Under the pieces are notes generated by a model. The model ran no database searches, was not told where the DNA came from, and saw nothing but the letters and a program-made list of their open reading frames with translations. A DNA stretch of 14,701 bases from CAMCVE01 sp039920645. Its GTDB lineage: Bacteria; Bdellovibrionota; UBA2428. Below are positions 1-6,653 of this stretch, in pieces (within the stretch, counting starts at the first letter, position 1; each line of letters starts with the position of its first letter). The translations under genes and the position numbers were made by a program. The DNA lies in NCBI GenBank assembly GCA_039920645.1, contig JBDSDI010000131.1:1-14701 (forward strand), written 5' to 3'.

Positions 1-1
1 C

Positions 2-241
2 ACGGAACTGAACGGTGTCGTGACGGCTCGCGGCTCCTACTCCCACGACGCGATTCGTTTCAAAGTCCGCACCTCCAAGGCCACCTACCCCGAAACGGCC
101 GAGCTCTACTACTACGTAAAATTCGGCGATGTTCTGCGGATTGGATGCGACCCTGACAATGATGCTTTCACGGAACTGCCGGTTTCGATCGAATGCACGG
201 GCGACGCAAAGACCTGTAGCGAACTCAGCTCCCTCAATTAA
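2..241 (+). CDS. C-terminal end of an unidentified protein, 5' cut by window edge
   Basis: The frame is open from the window edge to a TAA at 239-241, giving 79 visible residues. A GTG at 20 could be read as a start, but the frame continues upstream of it, so I treat this as the tail of a longer gene. The visible part is rich in Tyr and short beta-like stretches (a YYY run at visible residues 36-38). It has three cysteines at visible residues 49, 65 and 72, which would fit an exported protein with disulfides, though that is inference. No family was recognised. It is followed by a 110-bp spacer and then by a co-directional exported coiled-coil protein. It could share a transcript with that gene or have its own unit. 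Confidence 0.55.
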   Translation, partial: TELNGVVTARGSYSHDAIRFKVRTSKATYPETAELYYYVKFGDVLRIGCDPDNDAFTELPVSIECTGDAKTCSELSSLN

Positions 242-242
242 A

Positions 243-275
243 ACGAAATAATATTTCGCTGACGAAATTATTTGT
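243..275. promoter_or_regulatory. Tandem AT-rich palindrome, candidate operator or promoter region
   Basis: A perfect 7-bp inverted repeat with a 1-nt centre lies at 244-258 (CGAAATA A TATTTCG). The heptamer ACGAAAT occurs at 243-249 and again at 262-268, 19 nt apart, which is close to two helical turns. The second copy is followed by an imperfect mirror half. The pair is 77-109 nt upstream of the ATG at 352, a suitable place for a regulator site of the giant exported protein gene. There is no T-run after it, so a terminator for the upstream gene is less likely. I could not assign clear -35/-10 boxes. The rest of the 242-351 spacer shows only the ribosome binding site GGAAGGA at 337-343. Confidence 0.3.
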
Positions 276-351
276 AAGGTGAATTAAGCGGTCACTGCCA
301 AGCCTGCCCGGTACAAGTGCCTCAGAACACTGTCACGGAAGGATTTTCGCT

Positions 352-3300
352 ATGTCGCAATTCACGCGTCGCTCCACTAAATTTCTCGCTCTCGTTATGC
401 TCGCTCTGGCGATGCCGGCTAGAGCACAAATCCCCGACGAAATCGACGTCGCTAAATACGCACAGACTTACGACGGCAAGAATCAAAATGCGGTCGCTCT
501 TCGACGCAATTCCGACGCTCAAAAGGCGGCGCGTGATCGGGCCTCGAACGATCTGGGAAATACTCAGAATCGCATCGCCTCCTCTGAAGAACGCATTCGC
601 CGCTTGCGCGATCAAATCGGTGAAATCGAGAACAAGATTCCTTCGCTGCAGAACCGCAACAACGATCTCTCCTCGCAGATCTCCGGACACCGCTTCGCCA
701 TCACCAACGACAACAACGCTCTTCAGGATATTCGCAGTCAATTGAGCCGGATCGATAATGATCTGGGCCGCGAAGAACAAGTCCATCGCAGCAACGACTA
801 TGACCTCGCGCGTATTGAAGACGCACTCCGTGGCGCGGAAGATCGCGTCCGCAACTTGAGCAACGACGTTCAATCGCGCAATCAAGATCTTCAGCAACTC
901 CGTCGCAAACGAGACGATCTCCAAAAACAGATCCAAAATTTACGCATGACCCAGCAAGCCTTGCGCGACGAAAAAATCGAAAAACAGGATCGCCTTATCA
1001 AGGCCCAAGACCAAGTTCCCCAAATGCAGACGCGGATGCAAATGCTCAAATCAAGCGTGGACGAACAAGAGCCCAAGATCGCCGAAATCCGCGCGCGCCT
1101 GGCCGAGGTGGATGCCCGCCTGGCCGATAAAAATACGGAACTCGCCGCCATCGAACGCGAACGTCAACCCTTCGAGCAGCGCGTCGATCAAACGCAGCGC
1201 AAACTCCAAGAGCAACAAACTCAAGTGCAACAACTTCAAAATAAGGTCGCCGAACTTCGGCAAGAAAAGCAGAACTTGATCGTCCGCAAAGCTCAATTCG
1301 ATACGCAGGAGCAGCAGCTTCAAGCGCGCGTCGATCAACTGGGTGCGGAGATCGCGTCGAGACAAGAACAGATCAATACCCAAAGAGACGCGCTCGAATC
1401 CATCAAAACGCGTCTACAAAACAGGCGCGACGCTCTCGAAGCCGTGAAGGCGCTCCCTCCCCGAAACCCCAACCGGGCGACAAAAATCGCTGAGATTCAA
1501 AGGGAAATCGACCAACTCGAAAATCAACGCGACCGCATCAAGGATCGCATCGAAAATCTTGCCAAAGCACGCGATCAGGCCGCAGACCAGAAAGCGCAGG
1601 CCCAACAGACCCTCGCCACCCTTCCCGCTCAGCGAGTACAGACGGACCAACGCTTGTCAGATATCGATGGCAATATCGAGCAGGGAAACTCCGCGCTACA
1701 GAGCGCTCGTGCATCCCTTCCCGCTCTTCAGGCGGATCTGGACCAAGCGACTCAAAATCTCGCCTCGCTCACGCCCCGCCTTCAAGATAAACAAGCTCAA
1801 GTCGCTCAACTCAAAGAAAGACGAGCCGCCGTCGCCGAAACCTTTAAACAAGAACAAGTTCAGCTCTCAGACATGCGCGCAAAACTCGCGGAGGTCCAAC
1901 AGAACCTGAGCGAGATACAGCAGAAGATCGCCGAATTGAGAACCCGCCTCGCTCGTATCGATCAGGACAGCGACGCTACGAAGCGCTCGCTAGATGTATC
2001 TACGACCGAATTCGAAAAAAATCGTGAACGCGACGTCGCAAGCGAACGTGACCTCAACAGCGCCATTCGCGATCTCGACCGCGCGACCGTGGAGCGCGAT
2101 CAACGCGCCCGCGACCGCGAAGGCGTGCTGGCCGACCTCTTCCGAACGCGGGGACGTATCGATGCCCTGAACGGAGATCGTCAAACGCTCTTGCGCGAAA
2201 ATGAACGCATCGCTGACGACGTCTCACGTCTCTCGTCGATCGTCGCAGACAAACAGCGTGAAATCGATAACAACGTCGACACCATCGCTTCGCTTCGACG
2301 CGAACGTGATGATTCTCAACGCGAAATGACCGATACCGAACGTGCGCTGCCGAGCCTTCGCGCGTCCCTCGACGGACTTCGCACGAATCTCGAGCGCGCG
2401 CAGGCCTCATTCGAACTTGCTGACGGGCGTGCCGCCAATGCCGAAGGCGAAGCGCGCGCAGCACTGATGGCCTATAACGAAGTGAAGAACCGATACGACA
2501 CGCGCCTGCAGGCAGCGATCGATTCGGGCACTGAGCAGGGGCGTCGCGCGGGAGATGCCCGTGGCGAAACCGCAGGCACGAACGACGGCGACCGCGATGG
2601 CATTCGCGAAGGCACCCTGCTCGGCGCCGATGAAGGACGGCAATGGGGCCAACAGCAAGGAAGCGCGCAGGGTCGAGCAAAGGGTGACGTTGAAGGTTAC
2701 GCATTCGGACGCGCTCAACAAGGCCCTTACGACCAAGGCTTCGCTCAAGGCGAAGCTCTCGGAACCGATGAAGCCCGAATGACTGCGCAACAAACGGAGT
2801 ATCCCCGCGGTCGCGCCGCCAAGAACGTTGAATTGACATCCAAGACGCCCGCGCAAAAAATCGAACTCGATAACGGCGAGAAGCCTGCCGCCTCGTTCGA
2901 TCTTTCCGCCGTGTCCTTGACGATGGCATTTTCGAATACCGCTCGCAGCGTTCGCCCCGCACCTAAGCCGCCGAAGGGTGCCGAAGGAACCCACGGAAGC
3001 AACTGGATTGAATCCGGAATTCTCGACGCTGACTTCGCGGGGAAACTCGCGTCCCTCAACTCGATGGTCGCCGTTCCGGCGGACAATCAGGGAGCGGAGT
3101 GCTCGCGCGGCTACGTCGACTTCGACAAAGCCTGCCAGAGCTCATACGAGACCTCGTATCAGCAGAACTACGCCTCGTCCTACAAATCGGCTTACGTCTC
3201 CACCAAAGCCTCGAGCCTCGCGAAGAGTCGCGCGAGCGCCTTCGAAGCGCATAAGATGGATCTCTTCCAGACCAGTTTCGATGGGACCTATAAAATCGTT

Positions 3301-4179
3301 TATGCCGACGCTTCCGCGCGCGGTGCCCAAGACGCGAATGCTGAGGGTCTAGCCCAAGGTCGTCAATCAGGCTTCGATCGTAACATTGAGGCCTTCAAAA
3401 CCGAGATGTTCGCTAAGGGCCTAACCGACGAAAGTGCCGTCTTCGAAACTCAAGGTGTCGCACGCGTGGTCGAACTGCGCGCGCGCAGACTCAGCCCCGA
3501 ACGCAGCGGCGACGAGCTGATGGCGGGCGATCTCATTGCGATTGATGCTGTAATCGACAACCATGGATCACAGACTCTCACGACGAAGGATCTTAGCCTT
3601 AAGATCGTGAAGCTCTCGGGCGAACTCGTACTCCAAACAGAGTCGCCACAGCTTAAGGTGCAGATTCCCGCTAAGACGCGTGCCCTGGTGAAAAATTTCA
3701 TAATCGCGCGCATCGCCAAAAGTGTGGAAGAGCAGACCCTGAAGCTCGAGCTTGAAGCAAAAAGTAACGATCAGATCACACACGTCGCGAAACTCGAGAT
3801 TCGCACTAAGCTACTGATCTTCGTCGAGGCTCAACGCGAGCTCGAAATGCGGCCCGCAATCTACAAATACATCGGCTTCATCAAGAATGGAACGCGTACG
3901 ATCGAAGTCGACTACGTGCTGCGTAACCCTACTGGATCGCGCGCCAAAGAATCCTTGACTGTCCAGATGTCCGCTCCAAAGAATATGAATATCGAGCTGG
4001 TCAAAGGATCCCAACGTATCGATGGTCTTGCGGCGAAGGACTCGCAAAAGGTCACGTTGAGCTACAAGGTGCTCGACGAAGCACTGGTCGGAAAGAACGT
4101 AGCGCTCACCTTCGAGATCTACTACGGCAAGACACGCACGCATCGCGACGTGGTCAACGTCGTTCCACAGAAGAGATAA
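352..4179 (+). CDS. Giant exported coiled-coil protein with Gly- and Tyr-tetrad tracts
   Basis: This 1275-residue protein of unknown function starts at ATG 352, 8 nt after the ribosome binding site GGAAGGA. Residues 1-25 form a Sec signal peptide: basic n-region with RR at 6-7, hydrophobic core 11-21, and an ARA cleavage site before Q26. Residues about 45-720 are almost continuous charged/Gln/Ala-rich coiled coil, with a Pro kink at 369-373. Residues 726-804 have Gly at nearly every fourth position. Residues 932-948 have Tyr at every fourth position. C917 and C928 are the only two cysteines noticed and could form a disulfide. Residues about 1036-1275 are beta-rich and look like two Ig-like (CARDB/NEW3-style) domains. 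No ATPase or SMC head motifs are present, so it is not an SMC protein. It is probably periplasmic or surface-located, perhaps a long spacer or scaffold. The function is not known. Confidence 0.9.
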   Translation: MSQFTRRSTKFLALVMLALAMPARAQIPDEIDVAKYAQTYDGKNQNAVALRRNSDAQKAARDRASNDLGNTQNRIASSEERIRRLRDQIGEIENKIPSLQNRNNDLSSQISGHRFAITNDNNALQDIRSQLSRIDNDLGREEQVHRSNDYDLARIEDALRGAEDRVRNLSNDVQSRNQDLQQLRRKRDDLQKQIQNLRMTQQALRDEKIEKQDRLIKAQDQVPQMQTRMQMLKSSVDEQEPKIAEIRARLAEVDARLADKNTELAAIERERQPFEQRVDQTQRKLQEQQTQVQQLQNKVAELRQEKQNLIVRKAQFDTQEQQLQARVDQLGAEIASRQEQINTQRDALESIKTRLQNRRDALEAVKALPPRNPNRATKIAEIQREIDQLENQRDRIKDRIENLAKARDQAADQKAQAQQTLATLPAQRVQTDQRLSDIDGNIEQGNSALQSARASLPALQADLDQATQNLASLTPRLQDKQAQVAQLKERRAAVAETFKQEQVQLSDMRAKLAEVQQNLSEIQQKIAELRTRLARIDQDSDATKRSLDVSTTEFEKNRERDVASERDLNSAIRDLDRATVERDQRARDREGVLADLFRTRGRIDALNGDRQTLLRENERIADDVSRLSSIVADKQREIDNNVDTIASLRRERDDSQREMTDTERALPSLRASLDGLRTNLERAQASFELADGRAANAEGEARAALMAYNEVKNRYDTRLQAAIDSGTEQGRRAGDARGETAGTNDGDRDGIREGTLLGADEGRQWGQQQGSAQGRAKGDVEGYAFGRAQQGPYDQGFAQGEALGTDEARMTAQQTEYPRGRAAKNVELTSKTPAQKIELDNGEKPAASFDLSAVSLTMAFSNTARSVRPAPKPPKGAEGTHGSNWIESGILDADFAGKLASLNSMVAVPADNQGAECSRGYVDFDKACQSSYETSYQQNYASSYKSAYVSTKASSLAKSRASAFEAHKMDLFQTSFDGTYKIVYADASARGAQDANAEGLAQGRQSGFDRNIEAFKTEMFAKGLTDESAVFETQGVARVVELRARRLSPERSGDELMAGDLIAIDAVIDNHGSQTLTTKDLSLKIVKLSGELVLQTESPQLKVQIPAKTRALVKNFIIARIAKSVEEQTLKLELEAKSNDQITHVAKLEIRTKLLIFVEAQRELEMRPAIYKYIGFIKNGTRTIEVDYVLRNPTGSRAKESLTVQMSAPKNMNIELVKGSQRIDGLAAKDSQKVTLSYKVLDEALVGKNVALTFEIYYGKTRTHRDVVNVVPQKR
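2527..2763 (+). repeat. Protein-level GxxxG tetrad repeat (residues 726-804)
   Basis: Within the giant exported protein, glycines occur at residues 726, 730, 734 and so on to 786. That is sixteen glycines at an exact period of four. They are followed by glycines at 791, 796, 800 and 804. The intervening residues are polar and charged (Gln, Arg, Asp, Glu, Ala). The DNA is not a perfect repeat, so the periodicity is kept at protein level. Tracts of this kind occur in the N-terminal region of FliH and in Yae1-like proteins, where GxxxG patterns support close helix-helix packing. Here it immediately follows the long coiled coil. Confidence 0.85.
3145..3195 (+). repeat. Protein-level Tyr tetrad repeat (residues 932-948)
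   Basis: Tyrosines fall at residues 932, 936, 940, 944 and 948, an exact period of four with Ser/Gln/Asn/Ala/Lys between them. The tract follows a short Cys-bounded segment (C917 to C928) in the giant exported protein. As a helix, a period of four would place the aromatic side chains as a slowly rotating stripe, so a packing or adhesive surface is possible (inference). Confidence 0.75.
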
Positions 4180-4213
4180 GACGGTCCCTAGACCTTGGAA
4201 AGATCCCTCAAAA

Positions 4214-4252
4214 GTCCCTTCTCCCTTGGACGGGAGAAGGGCACCTATTTTT
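4214..4252. terminator. Strong intrinsic terminator between convergent genes
   Basis: There is a perfect 10-bp stem, CCCTTCTCCC at 4216-4225 paired with GGGAGAAGGG at 4232-4241, with a 6-nt loop. On the plus strand it is followed by CACCTATTTTT, so it ends the transcript of the giant exported protein gene (stop at 4177-4179). The T-run overlaps the minus-strand stop codon of the SohB-like gene at 4251-4253. Read from the minus strand, the same hairpin is followed by the weaker ACTTTT, so it may also work in that direction. Confidence 0.85.
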
Positions 4253-5207
4253 AGGATTTCAGAAGGAAGTGCTCGCCGTTGTCCATCTCGGATCTGAGCG
4301 AAGCGAGCGAGGATTCAACCCGTTTCTTGAGCCAAGAACGCAGCAGTCCACCCTGAGCGGTTTTTTTCTTGAGATACACCAGACTCTTCGAGCGATTGAG
4401 TTCCATGAGGTAATCGCTCGAAACGCGTAGACCATCGACGAGTCCCAAATTTTTCTCGACGGTCGAACTCGCCAGCCAAGCCTCGCCCGTCGCTACCTGA
4501 TCGATCTCGACTCCGGGACGGTATTTCTTCAGAGCAAACTTAAACTGCTCGTGGATCAGAGCAAGTTGCTGTTTGTAATGTTCAACATCCTCAGGACTCG
4601 CATCATCCGTGAGACTCACGGTTCGTTTATAGTTTCCAGCCGTAAAGGTACGCGGCTCGATCTTCAACTGTTGGAGAAGGCGGCGGATATTGGGAACGAA
4701 ACTCACCACTCCGATACTACCGACCATGGCAAAAGGCGCCGCGAGGATTTGATGAGCAGGAAGGCTCATAAGATAACCGCCCGAGGCGGCGACCGTATCG
4801 ACGCAAACCGTCACGCGAACCTTGGGGGCCCGCTCGCGAACGCGTTCGAGCTCAGCATATACAAAGCCGTATTCGGCTACGGCGCCGCCCGGCGATTCGA
4901 CCTTTAAAACGAGTTCGTCGAAATGCTCGGCATTGAGAATGACTTCGTCGAGAAGCGAACTCAGCGACCAGCGCTCGCTCGCTCGAAGATCACCTTTAAA
5001 TTCGAGGACTGCCACGCGATCCTCTTTCTTTGAAAGCTCGAGAGGAAGATGAACGCGCACTTCGGTCGACTCATGATAGAGATCCAGACCCGAATCGTGT
5101 TTCCTTTTCTTGTTGATGACTTTGGACTTGCGCCGTTTCTTTTTTAAGGCGAGGACGACTCCCGTCACTACGATCAAAACAACAGCTGCGATCAACCCAT
5201 TTTCCAT
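4251..5207 (-). CDS. sohB: SohB-like S49 family inner-membrane serine protease
   Basis: This 318-residue protein belongs to the ClpP-fold S49 (signal peptide peptidase A/SohB) family, which cleaves membrane-associated peptides with a Ser/Lys dyad. Residues 4-21 form one transmembrane anchor followed by a strongly basic stretch (22-36), consistent with inner-membrane insertion. SPGG at 105-108 is the oxyanion region. The nucleophile is Ser142 in AASGGY and the general base is Lys194 in NYKRT. The 52-residue spacing is what I recall for E. coli SohB. Length is close to SohB (about 350) and far below the double-domain SppA (about 600). ATG at 5207 follows a GAGGAG ribosome binding site lying in the end of bolA, and the gap to the bolA stop is 5 nt. 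It is the last gene of the run and ends at the shared terminator. Confidence 0.92.
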   Translation of the reverse strand: MENGLIAAVVLIVVTGVVLALKKKRRKSKVINKKRKHDSGLDLYHESTEVRVHLPLELSKKEDRVAVLEFKGDLRASERWSLSSLLDEVILNAEHFDELVLKVESPGGAVAEYGFVYAELERVRERAPKVRVTVCVDTVAASGGYLMSLPAHQILAAPFAMVGSIGVVSFVPNIRRLLQQLKIEPRTFTAGNYKRTVSLTDDASPEDVEHYKQQLALIHEQFKFALKKYRPGVEIDQVATGEAWLASSTVEKNLGLVDGLRVSSDYLMELNRSKSLVYLKKKTAQGGLLRSWLKKRVESSLASLRSEMDNGEHFLLKS

Positions 5208-5212
5208 GATGC

Positions 5213-5503
5213 TTATTTCTCCTCTTCGGGACTGACGAGCTTTAGCGTTAGCGCGTGAATCTTGCCCGAGGACAAGAGAGGCGAGAGTGCCTCATGCACG
5301 CGACGTGAACGCTCCACGCGGCTCAGACCCGAAAACGCCGGGCTTAGAACGTAGAGATGAACATGAGAACCACCGTGCCGCGCTTGAACGCTGTGTCCGG
5401 CATGTTGGTCACTAAAATCTTCGAAACGCAGTTCGTGCAGATCGAATCTTTGTCCGAGGATCCTTCTGATCTCTTGCTCGCGCTCGGCGGAAAGCGAAGT
5501 CAT
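5213..5503 (-). CDS. bolA: BolA family protein
   Basis: This is a 96-residue BolA/IbaG-type protein. The family consists of small KH-like-fold proteins that pair with monothiol glutaredoxins to carry or sense [2Fe-2S] clusters, and some bind DNA. The family core runs from SPAFSGLSRVER at 54-65 through the conserved IHAL at 82-85. H83 is the invariant C-terminal histidine that ligates the cluster in studied BolA-glutaredoxin pairs. The usual RHR of the family reads RSR at 65-67. I chose the ATG at 5503 because it overlaps the TGA of the upstream lipoprotein gene as ATGA. A TTG at 5566 in the same frame would add 21 residues with no family similarity. It is tightly coupled to the sohB-like gene (5-nt gap). 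Confidence 0.88.
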   Translation of the reverse strand: MTSLSAEREQEIRRILGQRFDLHELRFEDFSDQHAGHSVQARHGGSHVHLYVLSPAFSGLSRVERSRRVHEALSPLLSSGKIHALTLKLVSPEEEK

Positions 5504-6615
5504 GGAGAGGACTTTAGGCCCTGTCTGAGGTCCCGGCAACTTGCTCCGCCCCCCTCTCGAAGACAAAGCGTCCCGCGAACCTCACCCGAACGACCTTCCT
5601 CCCCGAGAGGACCCGAGCTCCCTCGGGGACCTTCCGATCCCGCTGGAGCGTCGCTGCAGTCCGAGCCGCTCTCTTTCCCTCCTGCACCGCCGGGTCCCCC
5701 TCTCCCTCCGTCTCCTCCGTTGCCGCCAGGACCGGGCGCTCCGGCTTCGACGAGAGCGACGATCTGGAAATCAGCAGCTCCCGAGGCAACTGAGATCTCG
5801 AGGGTCTCCATATCTCCCCCATCGCCGCCCTTTCCGCCCTGATAACCTGCGGGTCCCTTACCACCGTCTTCCCCGGGTCTTGCCGTACAAGCACCATGGT
5901 TTCGCCCGTCGTAACCTTTACGACCAAGTGATCCGCGATCGGGATTTGTCCGACCTGCCTCACCCTGATTTCCGGTCTCGCCACGCCATTCGACCTGGGT
6001 GACCCCGAAAGCTCGCTTCAATGAAAGAGTGCCCCCCGACGAATTACGAGCGATGTAGCCCGCGCGCGCAGGTCGATTCCGAAGAAAACTGACGAAACGA
6101 GCCCCGGGAGCTCCGTGCCATTCCGACAGTGCCCAGTCAATCGGCACGCCTTCCGTAAGCAACACTGCATTCGGCTCGAAAAATACACGAGATATCTTAG
6201 AATAGTCCTGCGGAAGGCCCATCTCTCCCTCCACGATCAGATCACGTCCCGTGCTCACTCTGGCCTGAGAAAGGAGAGTTCCATCTTCGGCGACAATCTC
6301 GTAAAAAAACTGCGCATCGGAAGCAAGGGGCATATCCCACCAAAGACCCTCACGTTCCGTAAGCGACTTGATGAAAATCCTTTTTTTCCCGTCGTTACGA
6401 AAAAGAGCCGGGCGAGCGGAAGCACTTTCGTCCAAGGACCATTTAACGACGACTGCATATTCGCCCGCTTTTTCCAGTGGACGGGATTCCAGAGCAAGCC
6501 GCCCGTCCTCCGAAAGGGTTTGCACCTTTGTTTCCGTGAGAAGACCCGAGAGATCGGGATATGGCGAACACGAAGCCAAAGACGCCGCTGCAAGAATGAG
6601 AATTTTCAATTTCAT
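5500..6615 (-). CDS. Collagen-like lipoprotein of unknown function
   Basis: This is a 371-residue protein. A lipoprotein signal peptide with lipobox LASC puts the lipidated cysteine at residue 16, and Ser at +2 suggests outer-membrane sorting by the usual rule. Residues about 20-210 form a globular, beta-rich part that I do not recognise. Two glycine-rich GXY/GGX collagen-like blocks follow at 212-268 and 292-348. They are separated by a 23-residue non-repetitive segment and followed by a short tail. Cysteines at 243, 320, 351 and 360 could form disulfides in or near the collagen-like part. ATG 6615 is preferred over an upstream in-frame GTG/ATG set because it gives the signal peptide directly. 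The gene follows the transporter by 38 nt and overlaps bolA by ATGA. A surface stalk or scaffold role is a guess. Confidence 0.85.
   Translation of the reverse strand: MKLKILILAAASLASCSPYPDLSGLLTETKVQTLSEDGRLALESRPLEKAGEYAVVVKWSLDESASARPALFRNDGKKRIFIKSLTEREGLWWDMPLASDAQFFYEIVAEDGTLLSQARVSTGRDLIVEGEMGLPQDYSKISRVFFEPNAVLLTEGVPIDWALSEWHGAPGARFVSFLRNRPARAGYIARNSSGGTLSLKRAFGVTQVEWRGETGNQGEAGRTNPDRGSLGRKGYDGRNHGACTARPGEDGGKGPAGYQGGKGGDGGDMETLEISVASGAADFQIVALVEAGAPGPGGNGGDGGRGGPGGAGGKESGSDCSDAPAGSEGPRGSSGPLGEEGRSGEVRGTLCLREGGGASCRDLRQGLKSSP
5572..5742 (-). repeat. Collagen-like block 2 (residues 292-348 of the lipoprotein)
   Basis: This is a second glycine-triplet region, starting GAPGPGGNGGDGG and continuing to residue 348 with one break around the Cys at 320. 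The underlying GGN-rich DNA is low-complexity and could expand or contract by slippage. Confidence 0.65.
5812..5982 (-). repeat. Collagen-like block 1 (residues 212-268 of the lipoprotein)
   Basis: Glycine recurs at close to every third residue, with Gln, Glu, Arg, Asp, Lys and Pro in X and Y positions. The run is interrupted around residues 222-227 and at a Cys-containing segment near 243. The C-terminal part becomes GGx-rich. The interruptions mean that triple-helix formation is uncertain. Confidence 0.65.
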
Positions 6616-6653
6616 TGCCGTCGCCCTAGCGAAAGCCGTGCCAGAACCGCGAC

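Noticed and set aside
352..2500. Possible SMC/Rad50-type ATPase because of the long coiled coil
   Set aside because: There is no Walker A, Walker B or ABC signature at either end, and a signal peptide is present.
2054..2962. Long minus-strand open frame (about 302 codons) inside the giant exported protein gene
   Set aside because: It is antisense to a well-supported gene, is Arg/His-rich with no domain, and owes its openness to the codon bias of the plus-strand gene.
5504..5566. Upstream TTG start for bolA at 5566
   Set aside because: The added 21 residues are not BolA-like and would overlap the lipoprotein gene deeply; the ATGA overlap at 5500-5503 is the better start.
5357..5842. Proline-rich plus-strand frame opposite the collagen-like lipoprotein
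   Set aside because: The Pro runs are the complement of Gly codons in the lipoprotein; the minus-strand frame has a signal peptide and lipobox.
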